This document shows, one piece after another, positions 10,836 to 21,600 of a DNA stretch of 64,000 nucleotides. How positions within the stretch are numbered: position 1 is the stretch's first letter; every line of letters begins with the position of its first letter. Under the pieces are notes generated by a model. That model was not told where the DNA came from, made no database searches, and saw only the letters and a list, made by a program, of their open reading frames with translations. Both the position numbers and the translations under genes were made by a program. The stretch comes from Prorocentrum cordatum (Eukaryota > Sar > Dinophyceae > Prorocentrales > Prorocentraceae): positions 537,593-601,592 of the forward strand of contig CAUYUJ010014771.1 in NCBI GenBank assembly GCA_963575745.1, given 5' to 3'.

Positions 10836-12060
10836 TTCAGCACACCCCTCACAAGTTTCGCGGCCCCACAAGGAGCTCCCCCAGAAGCCCCAGAAGGGGG
10901 TTCCCGCATGCGTCCGCCACACCCACCACAACGTTTCGTGGCCCCATAGGGTGCTCCACAGAAGGCCCCAGTGGTGCAGCCCGCATGCGTCCGCCACACC
11001 CAGTACAGCGCTTCGTGGCCCCATAGGAAGCTCCACCGAAGGCCCCAGTGGGGGTGCCCGCATGTGTCCGCCACACCCAGTACAGCGCTTCGTGGCCCCA
11101 TAGGGAGCTCCACCCAAGACCCCAGTGGGGGTGGCCACATGCGCCCGCCACACCCAGTACAGCGCTTCGTGGCCCCATTGGGAGCTCTACCAGAGGCCCC
11201 AGCGGAGGTGGCCACATGCGTCCGCCACACCCACTACAGCGCTTCGTGGCCCCATAGGCAGCTCCACCGAAGGTCCCAGCGGCGCAGCCCGCATGCGTCC
11301 GCCACACCCACTACAGCGTTTCGTGGCCCCATAGGGAGTTCCACCAAAGGCCCCAGTGGGGGTGCCCGCATGCGTCCGCCACACAGTGCAGCGATTCCTG
11401 GCCCCATATGGCGGTCCACCGAAGGCCCCAGTGGGGGTGGCCCGCATGCGTCCGCCACACCCAGTACAGCGCTTCGTGACCCAATAGGGAGCTCCACCTA
11501 AGGCCTCAGGGGGGGTGGCCACATGCGTCCGCCACACCCAGTACAGCGCTTCGTGGCCTCATAGGCAGCTCCGCCGAAGGCACCGGTAGAGGTACCCGCA
11601 TGTTCCACCACACTCAGTACAGCGCTCCGTGGCCACATAGGGAACTCCGCCGAAGGCCACAATGGGTGTGCCCGAGCGCCCGCCACACCCAGCACAGATT
11701 TTTGCAACCCCACACGGACTTTCACCGAAGGCCCAGTGGGGGTGCTCGCATGCGTGTCCGCCACTCCACCTAAGGTCCTAGTGGCGCAGCCCGCATGCGT
11801 GTCCCCCACAGCGCTTCGTGGCGCTCCACCGAAGGTCTCAATTGCGCAGCCCGCGTGTGTCTTTCCCACCGAGTACAGCACTTCTTGACCCATAGGGAGC
11901 TCCACCGAAGGTCCCAGTGGCGCAGCCCGCATGCATCTCCCCCACCCACTACAGCGCATCGTGGCCCCATAGAGAGCTCCACCGAAGGTTCCAGTGGCGC
12001 AGTCCGAATGCGTCTCCCCTACCCAGTACAGCGCTTCGTGGCCATACAAGAGGGTTCCAC
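10836..12060 (-). repeat. 77-bp tandem array, reverse orientation
   Basis: About 15 units. The phrase 'cgcttcgtggccccatag' recurs near 11,010, 11,087, 11,164 and 11,241, exactly 77 bases apart, with 'gcatgcgtccgccacaccca' in each unit. Units from 11,590 on are more diverged and some are shortened. Because 77 is not a multiple of three, one repeat is read in all three phases, and it happens to lack stops, which gives long false ORFs. Confidence 0.95.
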
Positions 12061-12252
12061 CGACGACGAGATTTACAACTGCGGTGTTCACAACTGCATA
12101 TGGTTGGACCGTTCGCCAGGCCAATCTATTCCCAGCAACCTTGTAGTGTGGGGTCATCGTTTTGAAGAGACGGTCCCCGTGTTCACTCCTCCTCCTCTTC
12201 CTCCTCCTCCGCCTCCTCCTCCTCCCGCTGCCCCCTCCTCCCCTCTCTCCCC
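12061..12252 (-). repeat. Second composite-repeat flank and pyrimidine tract
   Basis: Repeats the boxes 'cacaactgcatatggttgga' and 'gttttgaagagacggtcccc', then a TCC-rich tract that runs directly into the spliced-leader copy. Confidence 0.7.
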
Positions 12253-12273
12253 CCGTAGCCATTTTGGCTCAAG
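12253..12273 (+). other. Genomic copy of the dinoflagellate spliced leader
   Basis: All 21 bases match the conserved core of the dinoflagellate SL (begins CCGTAGCC, ends ATTTTGGCTCAAG). The base before is C, so the variable first SL base (A, G or T) is not matched. An SL RNA gene would continue with a GT splice donor; here the next bases are ATG. It therefore looks like the 5' end of a trans-spliced mRNA that was reverse-transcribed and inserted. Confidence 0.9.
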
Positions 12274-12657
12274 ATGTGCGGTTCCCGCGGGGGCCAAACG
12301 GATGTTGCTAGTCCGCGGCAGCTTTCGTTCCGCGCGGCCTGTCCGCCCAGGCTAGGACCATCGCCCGTGCCAGCGCGCGGGCTGCTCCTGGCGTCGGCGG
12401 ACTCTGGAGGCGCGGCGGCGAGGGCGACTTCGAGTGCAAGATGGCTGGCGGCGTGCCGCGGGCCAAGGGCGCTGGCGCCGCCATGTGGACCCTGCCACTG
12501 GGGCCTTCGGTGGAGCTTCCTATGGGGCCACGAACCGTGCGAGGGGTGCGCCAAGATTGGGCGGCGCCGCCATGAGGACCCTGCCACTGGTGCCTTTGGC
12601 GCCTTCGGTGGAGCTTCCTATGGGGCCACGAAGCATGTGAGCGGTGCGCCAAAATAG
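12274..12657 (+). pseudogene. ORF directly after the spliced leader, probable retroposed cDNA
   Basis: A 127-codon frame opens with ATG at the first base after the SL copy. The first 65 or so codons (to about 12,470) are unique and unrecognised. The rest runs into the repeat family with 'tggggccacgaa' units, so the original message is truncated or fused there. The product is not identifiable. It is read as a pseudogene because the SL is encoded in the genome and the 3' part is repeat. Confidence 0.45.
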
Positions 12658-12912
12658 GGCGGCGCCGCCATGTGGACCCTGCTACTGGGGCCTTCGGTGG
12701 AGCTCCTTGTGGGGCCGCGAACTGTGTGAGGGGTGCGCTAAAATGGGGCGGCGCCGCCATGTGGACCTTGCCACTGGTGTTTTCGGTGGAGCTCACCATG
12801 GGGCCACAATCCTCGTGAAGGGTGTGCCGAATTGGCCCGAATCCGCCATGCGGACCTTGCCACTGGGACCTTTGGTGGAGCTCTCTATGGGGCCGCGAAG
12901 TGTGTGAGGGGC
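12475..12912 (+). repeat. Diverged relatives of the 77-bp repeat (85-100-bp spacing)
   Basis: Five units carry 'ccactgg.gccttcggtgga' and 'tggggccacgaa' near 12,519, 12,619, 12,705, 12,799 and 12,879. The units are longer than 77 because of an added 'gggcggcgccgccatg' segment. Confidence 0.8.
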
Positions 12913-13110
12913 GGACTGCAGATGATGATGCTCATGATGATGAGATGAGGGGGGAGGGGGCACCGGGAGGAGGAGGAATGAACGCGGGGACCGTCTCTTC
13001 AAAACGAGGATCCAACCCCACAGGATGGTTGGGAATTTGGAAAACATTAAGAACATATGTTTCCACAGAGAGTATTCCGAAAAAGCCACGAACCCTGTGA
13101 CCGTCGCTCT
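12913..13110 (+). repeat. Composite-repeat flank, forward orientation
   Basis: After a short GAT tract and GGA tract comes 'gaacgcggggaccgtctctt' with 'caaaacgagg', the forward version of the box found reversed at 10,553 and 12,155. Confidence 0.7.
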
Positions 13111-13239
13111 TTAGTTTGGTCTTCGTATTTTGAGATGTGGAAGCGCATGCTTTTCCTGTTTGTCATGTTTTCCTGATGCGCTTCCGCTGCCCTCCTCCTC
13201 GTCCTCCTCCGCCATCCCTCTTCTTTCCTTCGTCCTCCC

Positions 13240-13480
13240 CCAATGCAAGTACAATAGGATTGCAATAAGAAACCAGATGACCACCCCACTCCATCTCCGT
13301 CCTCTTCCAATAGAAAGACGGTAGGAATGCAACTGGGATTCCTCCGCCCCTCCCGTCTTCCTTCTCACACGGGAATGTAATAGGAATACAATCGAATGCT
13401 ACAGGGATGCCTCCCGCTCCCTTCCTCTTCCACCACTGGCAATAGAGTCGGAAAGCAATGCGAAAACAATGATGATACAT
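13240..13480. repeat. Degenerate tandem repeat of about 65-75 bp
   Basis: Three to four imperfect units each contain 'caat.g.a.g.aataggaatgcaa'-like words followed by a pyrimidine-rich segment ('cctcccgtcttcctt'). No gene is present. Confidence 0.5.
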
Positions 13481-14460
13481 TCAGGGTTTCTCCATATCTT
13501 TCCTCCCCCTCCTGCAGTAAGCATATACTCGACGTGGCAACCGATGACGGAGATGCATAAGATATCATCCGGAGATCCAGCAAACAAAACCTTGTTGTAG
13601 TCATATAAGCTAAGGGTCGCACCCCCCCCCTCCCTCCCGCGCGCGGAGGTCGGGAGCGTCGTGCGGGTCCACGGGAGGGCGGCACATGTGGTGCAGGCCT
13701 CCTCCGCCCCGACACCGCGCCGGCTCCTGGCCCCTCGGAGGCGCGGAGGGGGGGAGGCCAGCGGTCTTGGCATCTCCCCCTCCTGGGGGAACCAAAGAGC
13801 TACTGACACTGCTGCTCCGTGGACCTCTCCTGGGTTGCGTTCTGACCAGAGTTTCGAGGAGGTTCCAGCCGTGGCGACGGGGGCTCTCCAGAACGAGCAG
13901 CGGTATGCAGGGCGGGAGGGGGCACGCCCCGTGGCATTAGGTGCAACGGTGATTTTGGCGAGTTTGGGGAGGAACCTGGCGCGCAGTGATTAATTATACC
14001 TCTGATGTTGGTAGCTGGTCGCTGGCAGGGCGGGGAGTGAGGGGAGGGAGAGTGTGGCAGGTTCGCGCCGTGTCGACGCTGCGGCGGTCCTGAGTCGGCC
14101 GATATCGAACGAACTGCGCTATCGCACAGCCGCGATCGTTCAAGCTTGAGCGAACTGCGCGGTGTCAGAAGTCAACGCGCAAGTCGCCATGACACGAACC
14201 TGTCGCGTCGGGGTGGGATCGTTTTCCCTGCGCCCTGCTGCTCTCCGTGCTTCTCGGCCTGCGTGGCCCTCGGCACGTGCGAGCCAGCAGGCCTGCGGGG
14301 CCTGCTGTCTGACGCTTCGAGCCCTCGCTCCCGCGGCTGGGAAGAGGACGAGAAGGCCATAGAGGACTCCTCCTCAGCCGCATCCTCCCCATCTCCGCTT
14401 TCTAATTCAGAGCCTCGCTGTTGCTTTCGTGCCCCCTGTGGGGCGCGAGGGGGAGGTGGG
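13481..14460. other. Intergenic, nothing recognised
   Basis: GC-rich, with open frames in several phases but no motif. Near 13,620 is a C-run. Confidence 0.4.
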
Positions 14461-14535
14461 AGGAGCAGGAGGAGGAGGAGGAGGAGGAGGAGGAGGAGGA
14501 GAAGGAGGAGGAGGAGGAAGATGAGAGGAGGAGGA
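14461..14535. repeat. GGA microsatellite
   Basis: A run of GGA triplets with two GAA/GAT interruptions. Confidence 0.9.
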
Positions 14536-14607
14536 GCAGTGAGCGTGGGTGAAGAGGGGGCCAGTCGAGGAACAACACACAGCACGCGCGCAAGCGTAAA
14601 TTCTCCT

Positions 14608-14705
14608 TGCGTCTGGGTTTTTTTCGTGGGTCGGCGCTGGACCCCTGCTCTGGAGGCGCCTCCAGCGCCGCCCTTGAAGCGCCTCGCGCGGACTTCGAAG
14701 AGTTC
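14608..14705. mobile_element. MITE-like palindromic element, copy 2 (diverged)
   Basis: The left part contains 'cgtgggtcggcgctggacc' and the right end 'cctcgcgcggacttcgaag', matching the core and terminal motifs of the family at 2,652. The terminal repeats are less perfect. Confidence 0.4.
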
Positions 14706-15594
14706 GTCATTAGTTCAGCGTCGTCGTCTTTCTGCAGTAGGGATTGGAAGGGGGAGGAGAGAGTCTGGGGACGAGGAGCTCGTGGAATCCGCATGGATTC
14801 AAGGCGGTGGATCTTGAGTAGGAGGAGGATCAGAGTCAGGAGCAGGAGCAGCAGCTGGAGGAGCGGGAGGAGGAGAATGGTGACCATGAGGAGGACCCCG
14901 AGGAGCTTGACCCATTTTGCCGGCTCATCCGTGCAGCGATGTAGCAGAGAGCGATGATTCGAGTGAGAAAGGATGCCGGTGATGAGGCGGTTGGCTTCCG
15001 TTCGAGGCTCGATGGCATATGAGTTTATAGATTGCCGAGTTCGTCAATATGAGATTTTGTTGGATGCATTACATGCGGATCTTGTTTGATATGCAGCTCT
15101 TCTTTTCTCGCGGCCATCTCTCCCCCCTTCCTATAGCTTGGGCAAGCCAATCGGTAATACGCCCTGCCCGTAACCGAGCCACAGTTTGGTACAGAAATTG
15201 ATTGTGCATTGTTCATTGCCCCTTTCCAATCCACACCTCTGTGGACATTTCTGTGTGACGTGCCACGACGTGAAATAGTTGATTTCGCGACTCAGACATC
15301 GCGATAAGAGCATTTGGAATTGCACATCGACGGGTCCATTTCCAGCTCCCTGCCTCTTGCTTCACTGGTGCAAAGTATCTCACTGCTCCGCCGTGTTGTG
15401 CTCAGGTGGACGCTGGAACGGGCGATCTGATCTGTCAGTTCCAGGACGACAAATCGTTCGTCCGCGTGAGAGCTTAGGAACGCTGAGTCTCCACTCCATA
15501 TGTGTCGTAGCTTTCTCGCGCTCTCGGGAGCCGAAGCGCTTCCAGTTTTGTTAGCACATGCATCTGCGCCCTCACACACGCCTTCCCCATTCCT

Positions 15595-15632
<38 letters not shown>

Positions 15633-17387
15633 AACGCCGTGCTGTAATTACCTCGGTTATAGGGGCACCGTGCTGCAATCGCCTATGATCTGTGATCATA
15701 CGCTGGACGTGTCTTTCCCATGTGGGCGGTGGCAGTGGGCGGCAGGCGCCACATCGTGTTGTTGAGCGCGTCCAACTGGGCCCCGACTAGAGGAATCGGT
15801 GAGTGGTCAGGCGAGGGGAGCATTGACATATGCAGAGTTGCCTGGAAGACATACGTGTAACGTGTAACAGCCGCCTGCTCATGCAGCTTGTGCTGCACGG
15901 CGACGGAGAGGGAAAGAGAAGTCGCAAGCACACGACGGCGCACGCGTTGGCGAGAGGCCAGGGCCAGCGGGACACAGCAGGAGGGCGGGCAGGCAGGAAG
16001 GGACAGGGAGAAGGCAGCAAGCATGGAGCAGGGCAGGAGAGGGCACGGGGGAAGGAGAAGGAGAGATAAAGAGAGAGAGAGAGAAGGAGGAGAGGAGAAG
16101 CAGCCAGCCGCAAGTAGACAGACCTGGCCAGGGGCGGGAGAGAAGGGCAGCCTGGAAGACAAATGATACGCATCCGAGTGTGTGAGCGTGCGTTTCCATC
16201 CACGTAGCCCTTTGGCCAGCAGGGCCACATCCAGACATACGAAAGGCAGGGATGGGAAGGTCTAGGCACGCCGACTATTGGCGGTGAGTTTGTCTGTGTC
16301 GGCGTGGGTCAATTACCCATGCCAATCAACCTCAGTTTGCAGTTTCAGCGACCTTGAACCATCCAATCACAGGTCCAAATAATGAAAACAGTCAGGCCGC
16401 GTTGGTTCAATCACTTGTCTGGGCCTGGGGAGCTAACAGACAGTGTCGAGTCTCCAAACCTATCGAGTCCAGCAGTTCCAGGGTAGCCACGGTTGTACAC
16501 CGCGGTTGGCCAGTTGGAGGGGGGGTGCAGGAATGGAATGCGTGGAGCGTAGGCAGGTATGTGTGTGCTGGTCGAGCGCGAAAGGTCCTTGATTGGTCCC
16601 CTCCGGCTCTCGCTGACGGCAAGCATCCGTACCCACGGCCTCGCGGGCCGGGCCCCTGGGCAGCCACCCCGTGAAGGCTATTTTTTCTTCGGTGGATGCC
16701 TCGCGCGGAACGTATCCATGCGACTGCGCATCCACGGGACTGCGCCCCGGACTCCAGACCGCGTGGTCGTGGATATGGGTTACGTCCGCCGCTTGTGAGG
16801 CTCCCGTCTCGTCCAGTGCACCCTCCGTTTCCGCCTCCGCTCTGAGTTCCCCCCGGGCCGCGCGTGTCCGCAGGCCGCAGGCTCCGTCGCATTGCGCCCC
16901 GCTGCCCGCCAGAACGGCGGGTGCGAGCCTGTGGTGCTGTCTCGGGCGCTGCCTCGTGGCCGCCCGGGGGCATTCCTCGGCAGTTTTTCTCGCTCGGGAT
17001 GCCAATCTCGCCATGAGGGAAGCAGGTCCGAAGAGCAACTCAGAAGAGGGTGGGCTGAGACAACAGCAGTTGGCCTTCGGGGGCTCCATCGTCACCACGG
17101 CTGGGCGCAGTTTGGACATTTGGCGCGTTTGGGTCCATGGGGGGAGTCCAGGGACAGGTGTTGAGCTGGCGTTGTCTCCACTCGCCCTGCCTCGAGGAAA
17201 GGATCCAGGGGCCCTAATATAGGGCCATCAGACAACGGCTCAGGACGAGGAGCTGTTCCTCGGGGGAGGGCCCGTTGCCCTCCCGACCCGTGTTTCCAGC
17301 AGTGGCAGTTGTCGGCAGGCGGGGTGGGACCTTTCCCACCCCTTCGCCAGGCATCGGACAAAACGGACGGCATGCGCATGAGTTCTC
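14706..17387. other. Intergenic, with TA repeat at 15,596-15,630 and GA repeat near 16,065-16,090
   Basis: A pure TA tract of about 35 bases and a short GAGA tract are the only clear structures. The rest carries overlapping short frames without recognisable domains. Confidence 0.5.
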
Positions 17388-17465
17388 TGAGGCCCGCGCG
17401 GATCTTTTGGGCCAGAGGGGTGGGTGGTCCAGCTCCGACCCAAGAAACACGCGCGGACTTCCGAG
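17388..17465. mobile_element. MITE-like palindromic element, copy 3
   Basis: Starts 'gcccgcgcggatcttttggg', ends 'cgacccaagaaacacgcgcg' followed by 'gacttccga'. The ends are inverted copies, and the centre is only about 30 bases. Confidence 0.55.
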
Positions 17466-17991
17466 CGCTTTTGCCATGCAGTTTGGTGTTTTGTTCCTCG
17501 GGGGCAGTAGCATTCTGTAGGGCTCTGAGCTGTGCCTGGGCGAGCTCCCGTTTTTGAACTGACTCGAGAGGTTTGCAAGTCCCTTGTTGGGTCAGCGGTC
17601 GTAGGCTTCGGCCTGCGGCAGCTGCGCACGGGCGGGTTGTCAGATTTTTGAAGGAGCAGCCGCCTGGTCGTGGAGCCACCGTTTCTTTTGGCCCCACTAC
17701 CGCATCCCGCTTGCCGCGGAGGCCAAAATGAAGTTCCGAATGTCCGTGCGAGTCGATGTGGTGCGTTGCAGAAACGGCTTGGCCCTCGAGGGGTCGAGAA
17801 GTGGGCATCCCTTCCCCGGCAGAGGCCTGGCGGAAGGGTGGCGAAGGCCGGCGGATGGTATCAGGTTGGAACATATTGATCTCAAGCAGTGGCGAGGCGT
17901 CCAAGCTTGCTTATAGGCACACGTAAGAATGTTATAATAATTTTGTGTGGCTTGCACGCAATGTTCTTAACCATTTCTGGCTGAACCCGTC

Positions 17992-18414
17992 TTGTTTCAA
18001 CACATCGTTTTTTTTTATGTTTTGAGGATTGTGTTCTTGCTCATGGAACATGCTTTAGTTCTAAAAGCATGTAGTGTTAGTCCTATAGGTATGCCAGGCT
18101 GGTCGGTCCCTGCTCAAGCATCTGCTTTCCCTGATATTTTTTTCTGTGGGGGTCAGGGTTTCCGGAACCCGCTATGTAGTTACAACCGCCCGTGTTTAGG
18201 TTGCATTGTCGTGCATATTTCGATGCATGACTCTCATGATGCAGTCGTGGTTGTGGCAGATGTCCTGATCTTCCCTGTCGTTAGATTCCACTTGGATTTG
18301 CTCAACGCGGCGGAGCAACTGCTCGGCCAGATCTGGACGTGCGTCGAGACAGTTGCATTGCCAGCGTTATGCCATCGACTGACGGGGATTCGGGATGGAA
18401 GGGGCATGAGGTAA
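17992..18414 (+). CDS. Hypothetical ORF, 140 codons, unrecognised
   Basis: The region is AT-richer than its surroundings and gives one continuous frame. Hydrophobic stretches occur near the start ('IVFFYVLRIVFLL') and middle ('AVVVVADVLIFPVV'). No domain is recognised and there is no splice or SL evidence. It could equally be chance. Confidence 0.15.
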   Translation: MFQHIVFFYVLRIVFLLMEHALVLKACSVSPIGMPGWSVPAQASAFPDIFFCGGQGFRNPLCSYNRPCLGCIVVHISMHDSHDAVVVVADVLIFPVVRFHLDLLNAAEQLLGQIWTCVETVALPALCHRLTGIRDGRGMR

Positions 18415-18589
18415 GATCAAGTGTATAACCAAACAGACAAGTCGTCCCACAGGGCGGACAGGAGAGGGAGAGGGAATACCCAGACATCCGATTGATTTGT
18501 TGAATCGCTTCGCTCACTCCGCCTGCCCGTATTGTGCCATCGCAGGCGTTTGCCTGCGCGTTCGTGGCCTCTTGGAGGCCGTTTGCAGG

Positions 18590-18890
18590 CCTCTTGGAGC
18601 CTCTTTTTGGGCCTCTTGGCGGTATTTCTGGGACCTCCTGGGGCGTCACGGGGGCCTCTTAGGGGGCCTCTTGGGGGTCTCTTGTGGCCTCTCGGGGGCC
18701 TCTTGGGGGCCTCTTGGGGCCTCCAGGGGACCTCTCTGCGGCTAGAGCTCGAATTGTCCGTTCGGGTCCTTCTGGGCCCGCTCTCGGAGCCGTCTAGGGA
18801 TCCTCTTCGGCCATCTTGGAGGCCTCTGGGGCTATATTGGGGCCCTCTTGGGCCGTTTGGGGCGCTCTTGGAGGCCTCTTAGGCCGCGTT
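18590..18890. repeat. GGGGCCTCTTGGG block
   Basis: Twenty or more imperfect copies of 'gcctcttgggggcctctt'-type units. Both strands remain open because of composition. Confidence 0.75.
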
Positions 18891-19537
18891 GGATTGATTT
18901 TTTGTTTGCAATCAGCGGGCTCCAAGAGGTATCGACTCGACCCTTCCCTCGGGGCAGGATTTCCGCTTACGTAAACTCGTGATTGATGGTCCTGGTGCCC
19001 CGAGGCCAGCATGGAGGAGAAAGGCCAGGATTGAAACGAGTCAATCCGCCCGCCGTCTTCCAGGGCGAGCAGGAGAGGGAGAAGGAAGGAGTGCGAGGAA
19101 GCACGCGGGCACGCAGCGCAGTCTTGCGCCGCCCAGGGTGAGCGCACACCGGCCAGGCCAGTCTTCGGCGGCCAGGGGGCCATTCGCCCCCTTGCGTTGC
19201 GGCCCGCTCCTGGGCACTGCACTTTCTCCAATCAGCTCCGGAGCGCCACAAGCACGGCAGAATTATCACAGGCATGGCCCCGCGCTCAAGATTGGGTGTG
19301 TACGTCTTCCTGCCGAGGCCAGGAGGGCGCGCGTTTCTTCCGAGGATCGGTGTGCGCAGTCATGTGGACTTGTGCTGTAACCTGTGCTGTTCGAACTGGC
19401 CGCGGTCTGTGGCCTGTGATGCTCGCTCTGCTCGCGGCGCCCAGGGCTGACGCACCTGGCTCCCAAAAGGGGCCAGGCAAGGGGGGTGCCCTCCAAGAGT
19501 GGAAGGGCAAGAGCTACCATCAGCAATAGAGTGCAGA
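18891..19537. other. Intergenic, nothing recognised
   Basis: Ordinary mixed sequence between a repeat block and a MITE-like copy; no motif. Confidence 0.4.
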
Positions 19538-19622
19538 GGTCCGTGCAGATTTCTCGGGTCGGTGCTGGACCCTCCTTTGTCGGTGCTTCCCAGGCCGACC
19601 CAAGAAGTTTGCGCGGAGCCCC
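19538..19622. mobile_element. MITE-like palindromic element, copy 4
   Basis: Begins 'aggtccgtgcagatttctcg' then 'ggtcggtgctggacc', ends 'ccgacccaagaagtttgcgc' then 'ggagcc'. The ends pair as inverted repeats. Confidence 0.6.
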
Positions 19623-20375
19623 CAAAGTGCATGGTCTTTTGTATCTCGTGAGATATCCTGAGGAGAAGGCACCAGCTGCATGTAGACTGAGCTATTCCCT
19701 CGCAAGCCAGGCCGAATTGCACCCTCTGCGGGGCGGGGCGCCCTCTCTGACCAGAAGGCCGCCGCACCCCTCCCCTCTGCCCTGCCGCCAGCTCTCAGCG
19801 CGCCGCCATGTGGCGGACCAGGCCCTCGGACTGCCCCCCCCCCGCTCCTCCTTGTTCGTCTGGAACATGGAACGGCAAGGCAGTGCCCAGGAGGTCACCG
19901 ACCCCCCCCCCCCACGAAGAGGAGGGGTCCTCGGGACCCCCCCCCCCCACACACACACAACACCACAACACGATCTGCCAAGAGCTTGCGCGATTATCGC
20001 GGATCTTTGGTGGCTCAAATGGGGACGTGAGCACTGGCGACGATGCCCAGCAGCGAACGCTTTCCCAAACCGACCGCTGCCGCTGCTGGGCGGGCAACAA
20101 CCTTCGTCACCCGCGCACAGCGTCCGCGGCGGTAGCGACAGCCAGTCTGGTCCAGAATGGACAGGAACAGTTGCTGGTTTTCGTCCCCGCTGCTTGCGTC
20201 CCCGCTGCGCCCCCCCCCGTCTCCCGTCATCGTAAGCAAGAGGGAGGATCTTCGCGAGCTGTTGGGCAGCGCTGCGCTGCCCCCACGCCTCCACGCGCCG
20301 GCGTGGCACTGTTGGGGCCACACCCGTAGAAATGCAGAACGACATCCGAGGAGCAACGAAAGCCATAAACGACAA

Positions 20376-20440
20376 CTTTCGGAGGTCCACGCGGACGCCT
20401 CTGGTTTGGTCGGTGCTGGACCCCCTTCCCCACACCCCTC
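20376..20440. mobile_element. MITE-like element, copy 5 (partial)
   Basis: Contains 'ggaggtccacgcggacgcct' and 'tttggtcggtgctggacccc', the left half of the family; no matching right end was found. Confidence 0.4.
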
Positions 20441-20984
20441 AGGCCTATGTCGATCCCATCGATCCGCTTCCATGTCGATGTCGGCCAGCCTGGTCCGATT
20501 TGGTTTCGGTATTCCGACGATTTGGGGTGGGCCGATGCTTGCATGGCGCTGGCGCAGGTGCCAGGGCGGCCTGATCCGACGCACTCCAACATTAGTTTAA
20601 GGGTCCGGCGATCACCGGGGTTATCGCCCCCCCCTGAGATAGTCTGACTTTGTCGGCTGCGCAGATCTGAAGGGGGTACGCAGTATTGGTGCGCGCGGGC
20701 ATACGTAGAGCTGCCCAAAGCTAACATGTTCAGAACCTCCCCCGCCAACGGATAACCCGAGTTATCGCGGAAAAAAGCGATCTCTATTGCGAAAGCTTTA
20801 TGGCCGCTGCCGCCGACCCTGAAGGGGACGACGACGAAGACAGCGACGATGAAACTATTCAAAAGGTAAGGAATGGGAGGGAGGAGGAGAGGGGGACGGA
20901 GGAGGAGAAGGGGAAGGGCGGTAACCACTTTACTGTGTGTACACCGTCGGGCTGCCGACGACGACGACGCCGCTGACGTTGGTC

Positions 20985-21600
20985 AGAGTCCTCAGGGATG
21001 CTTCTTGGGGTCTAGTCGAAACGCTCTTGGGGGCCATGGGGGACAGTGTAGGGGTCTCTTGGGAGCCTCTTGGGGGCCTATTGGGGCTTCCCGGTGGCCT
21101 CTCGGGAGCAGCTTGGGGTCTCTTCGGGGCTTCTTTGGGGCCTTTTGGGGGCCTCTCAGTTTCTGCTGGGAGCACTCGGGGCGGAGGGCTCGAAATGTCC
21201 GTTTTTGGTCTGTCGTCCCGGCACTCTTGGAGCTGTTTTGGAGGCCTCTGGGGCCCTTGAGAGACGTCTTGGGACTCTCGTGGGCCGTGTTGGGTCGCTC
21301 GTGGAGCCGTCTGGGGATGTCTGGGGGCGATCTGGGAGGCCGCTTGGGCCGTCTTGGAGCGTCGGAAAGCCGGAGAGGCGAGAACGCCGAAGTCATTCAA
21401 AAACCTATGGGAATGCACGGTCTTTGTTCTTGAGGCACTTTTGGGACTGCTCCTGGCAGGGTTCCTGGGCCGTCTGGAGGCCGTCCAGGCGTCTTGGACA
21501 GATCGTTCGGCGATTCGGGGCCCTCGTGGACTGTCTTTGGGAGTTTTTGAGGCACTCTTGGCCCGTCCTGAAGTTTTTCGGCGGCCAGGGGAAGCGTACT
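20985..21600. repeat. GGGGCCTCTTGGG block
   Basis: About 600 bases of imperfect 'ctcttgggggcctctt' and 'tggagccgtctgggg' units. The long frames on both strands are compositional. Confidence 0.75.

Noticed and set aside
10836-12060. CRISPR array
   Set aside because: Units are contiguous 77-bp tandem repeats without unique spacers, in a eukaryotic genome.
12253-12273. SL RNA gene
   Set aside because: The exon is not followed by a GT splice donor or an SL intron; the next bases are ATG and a reading frame.
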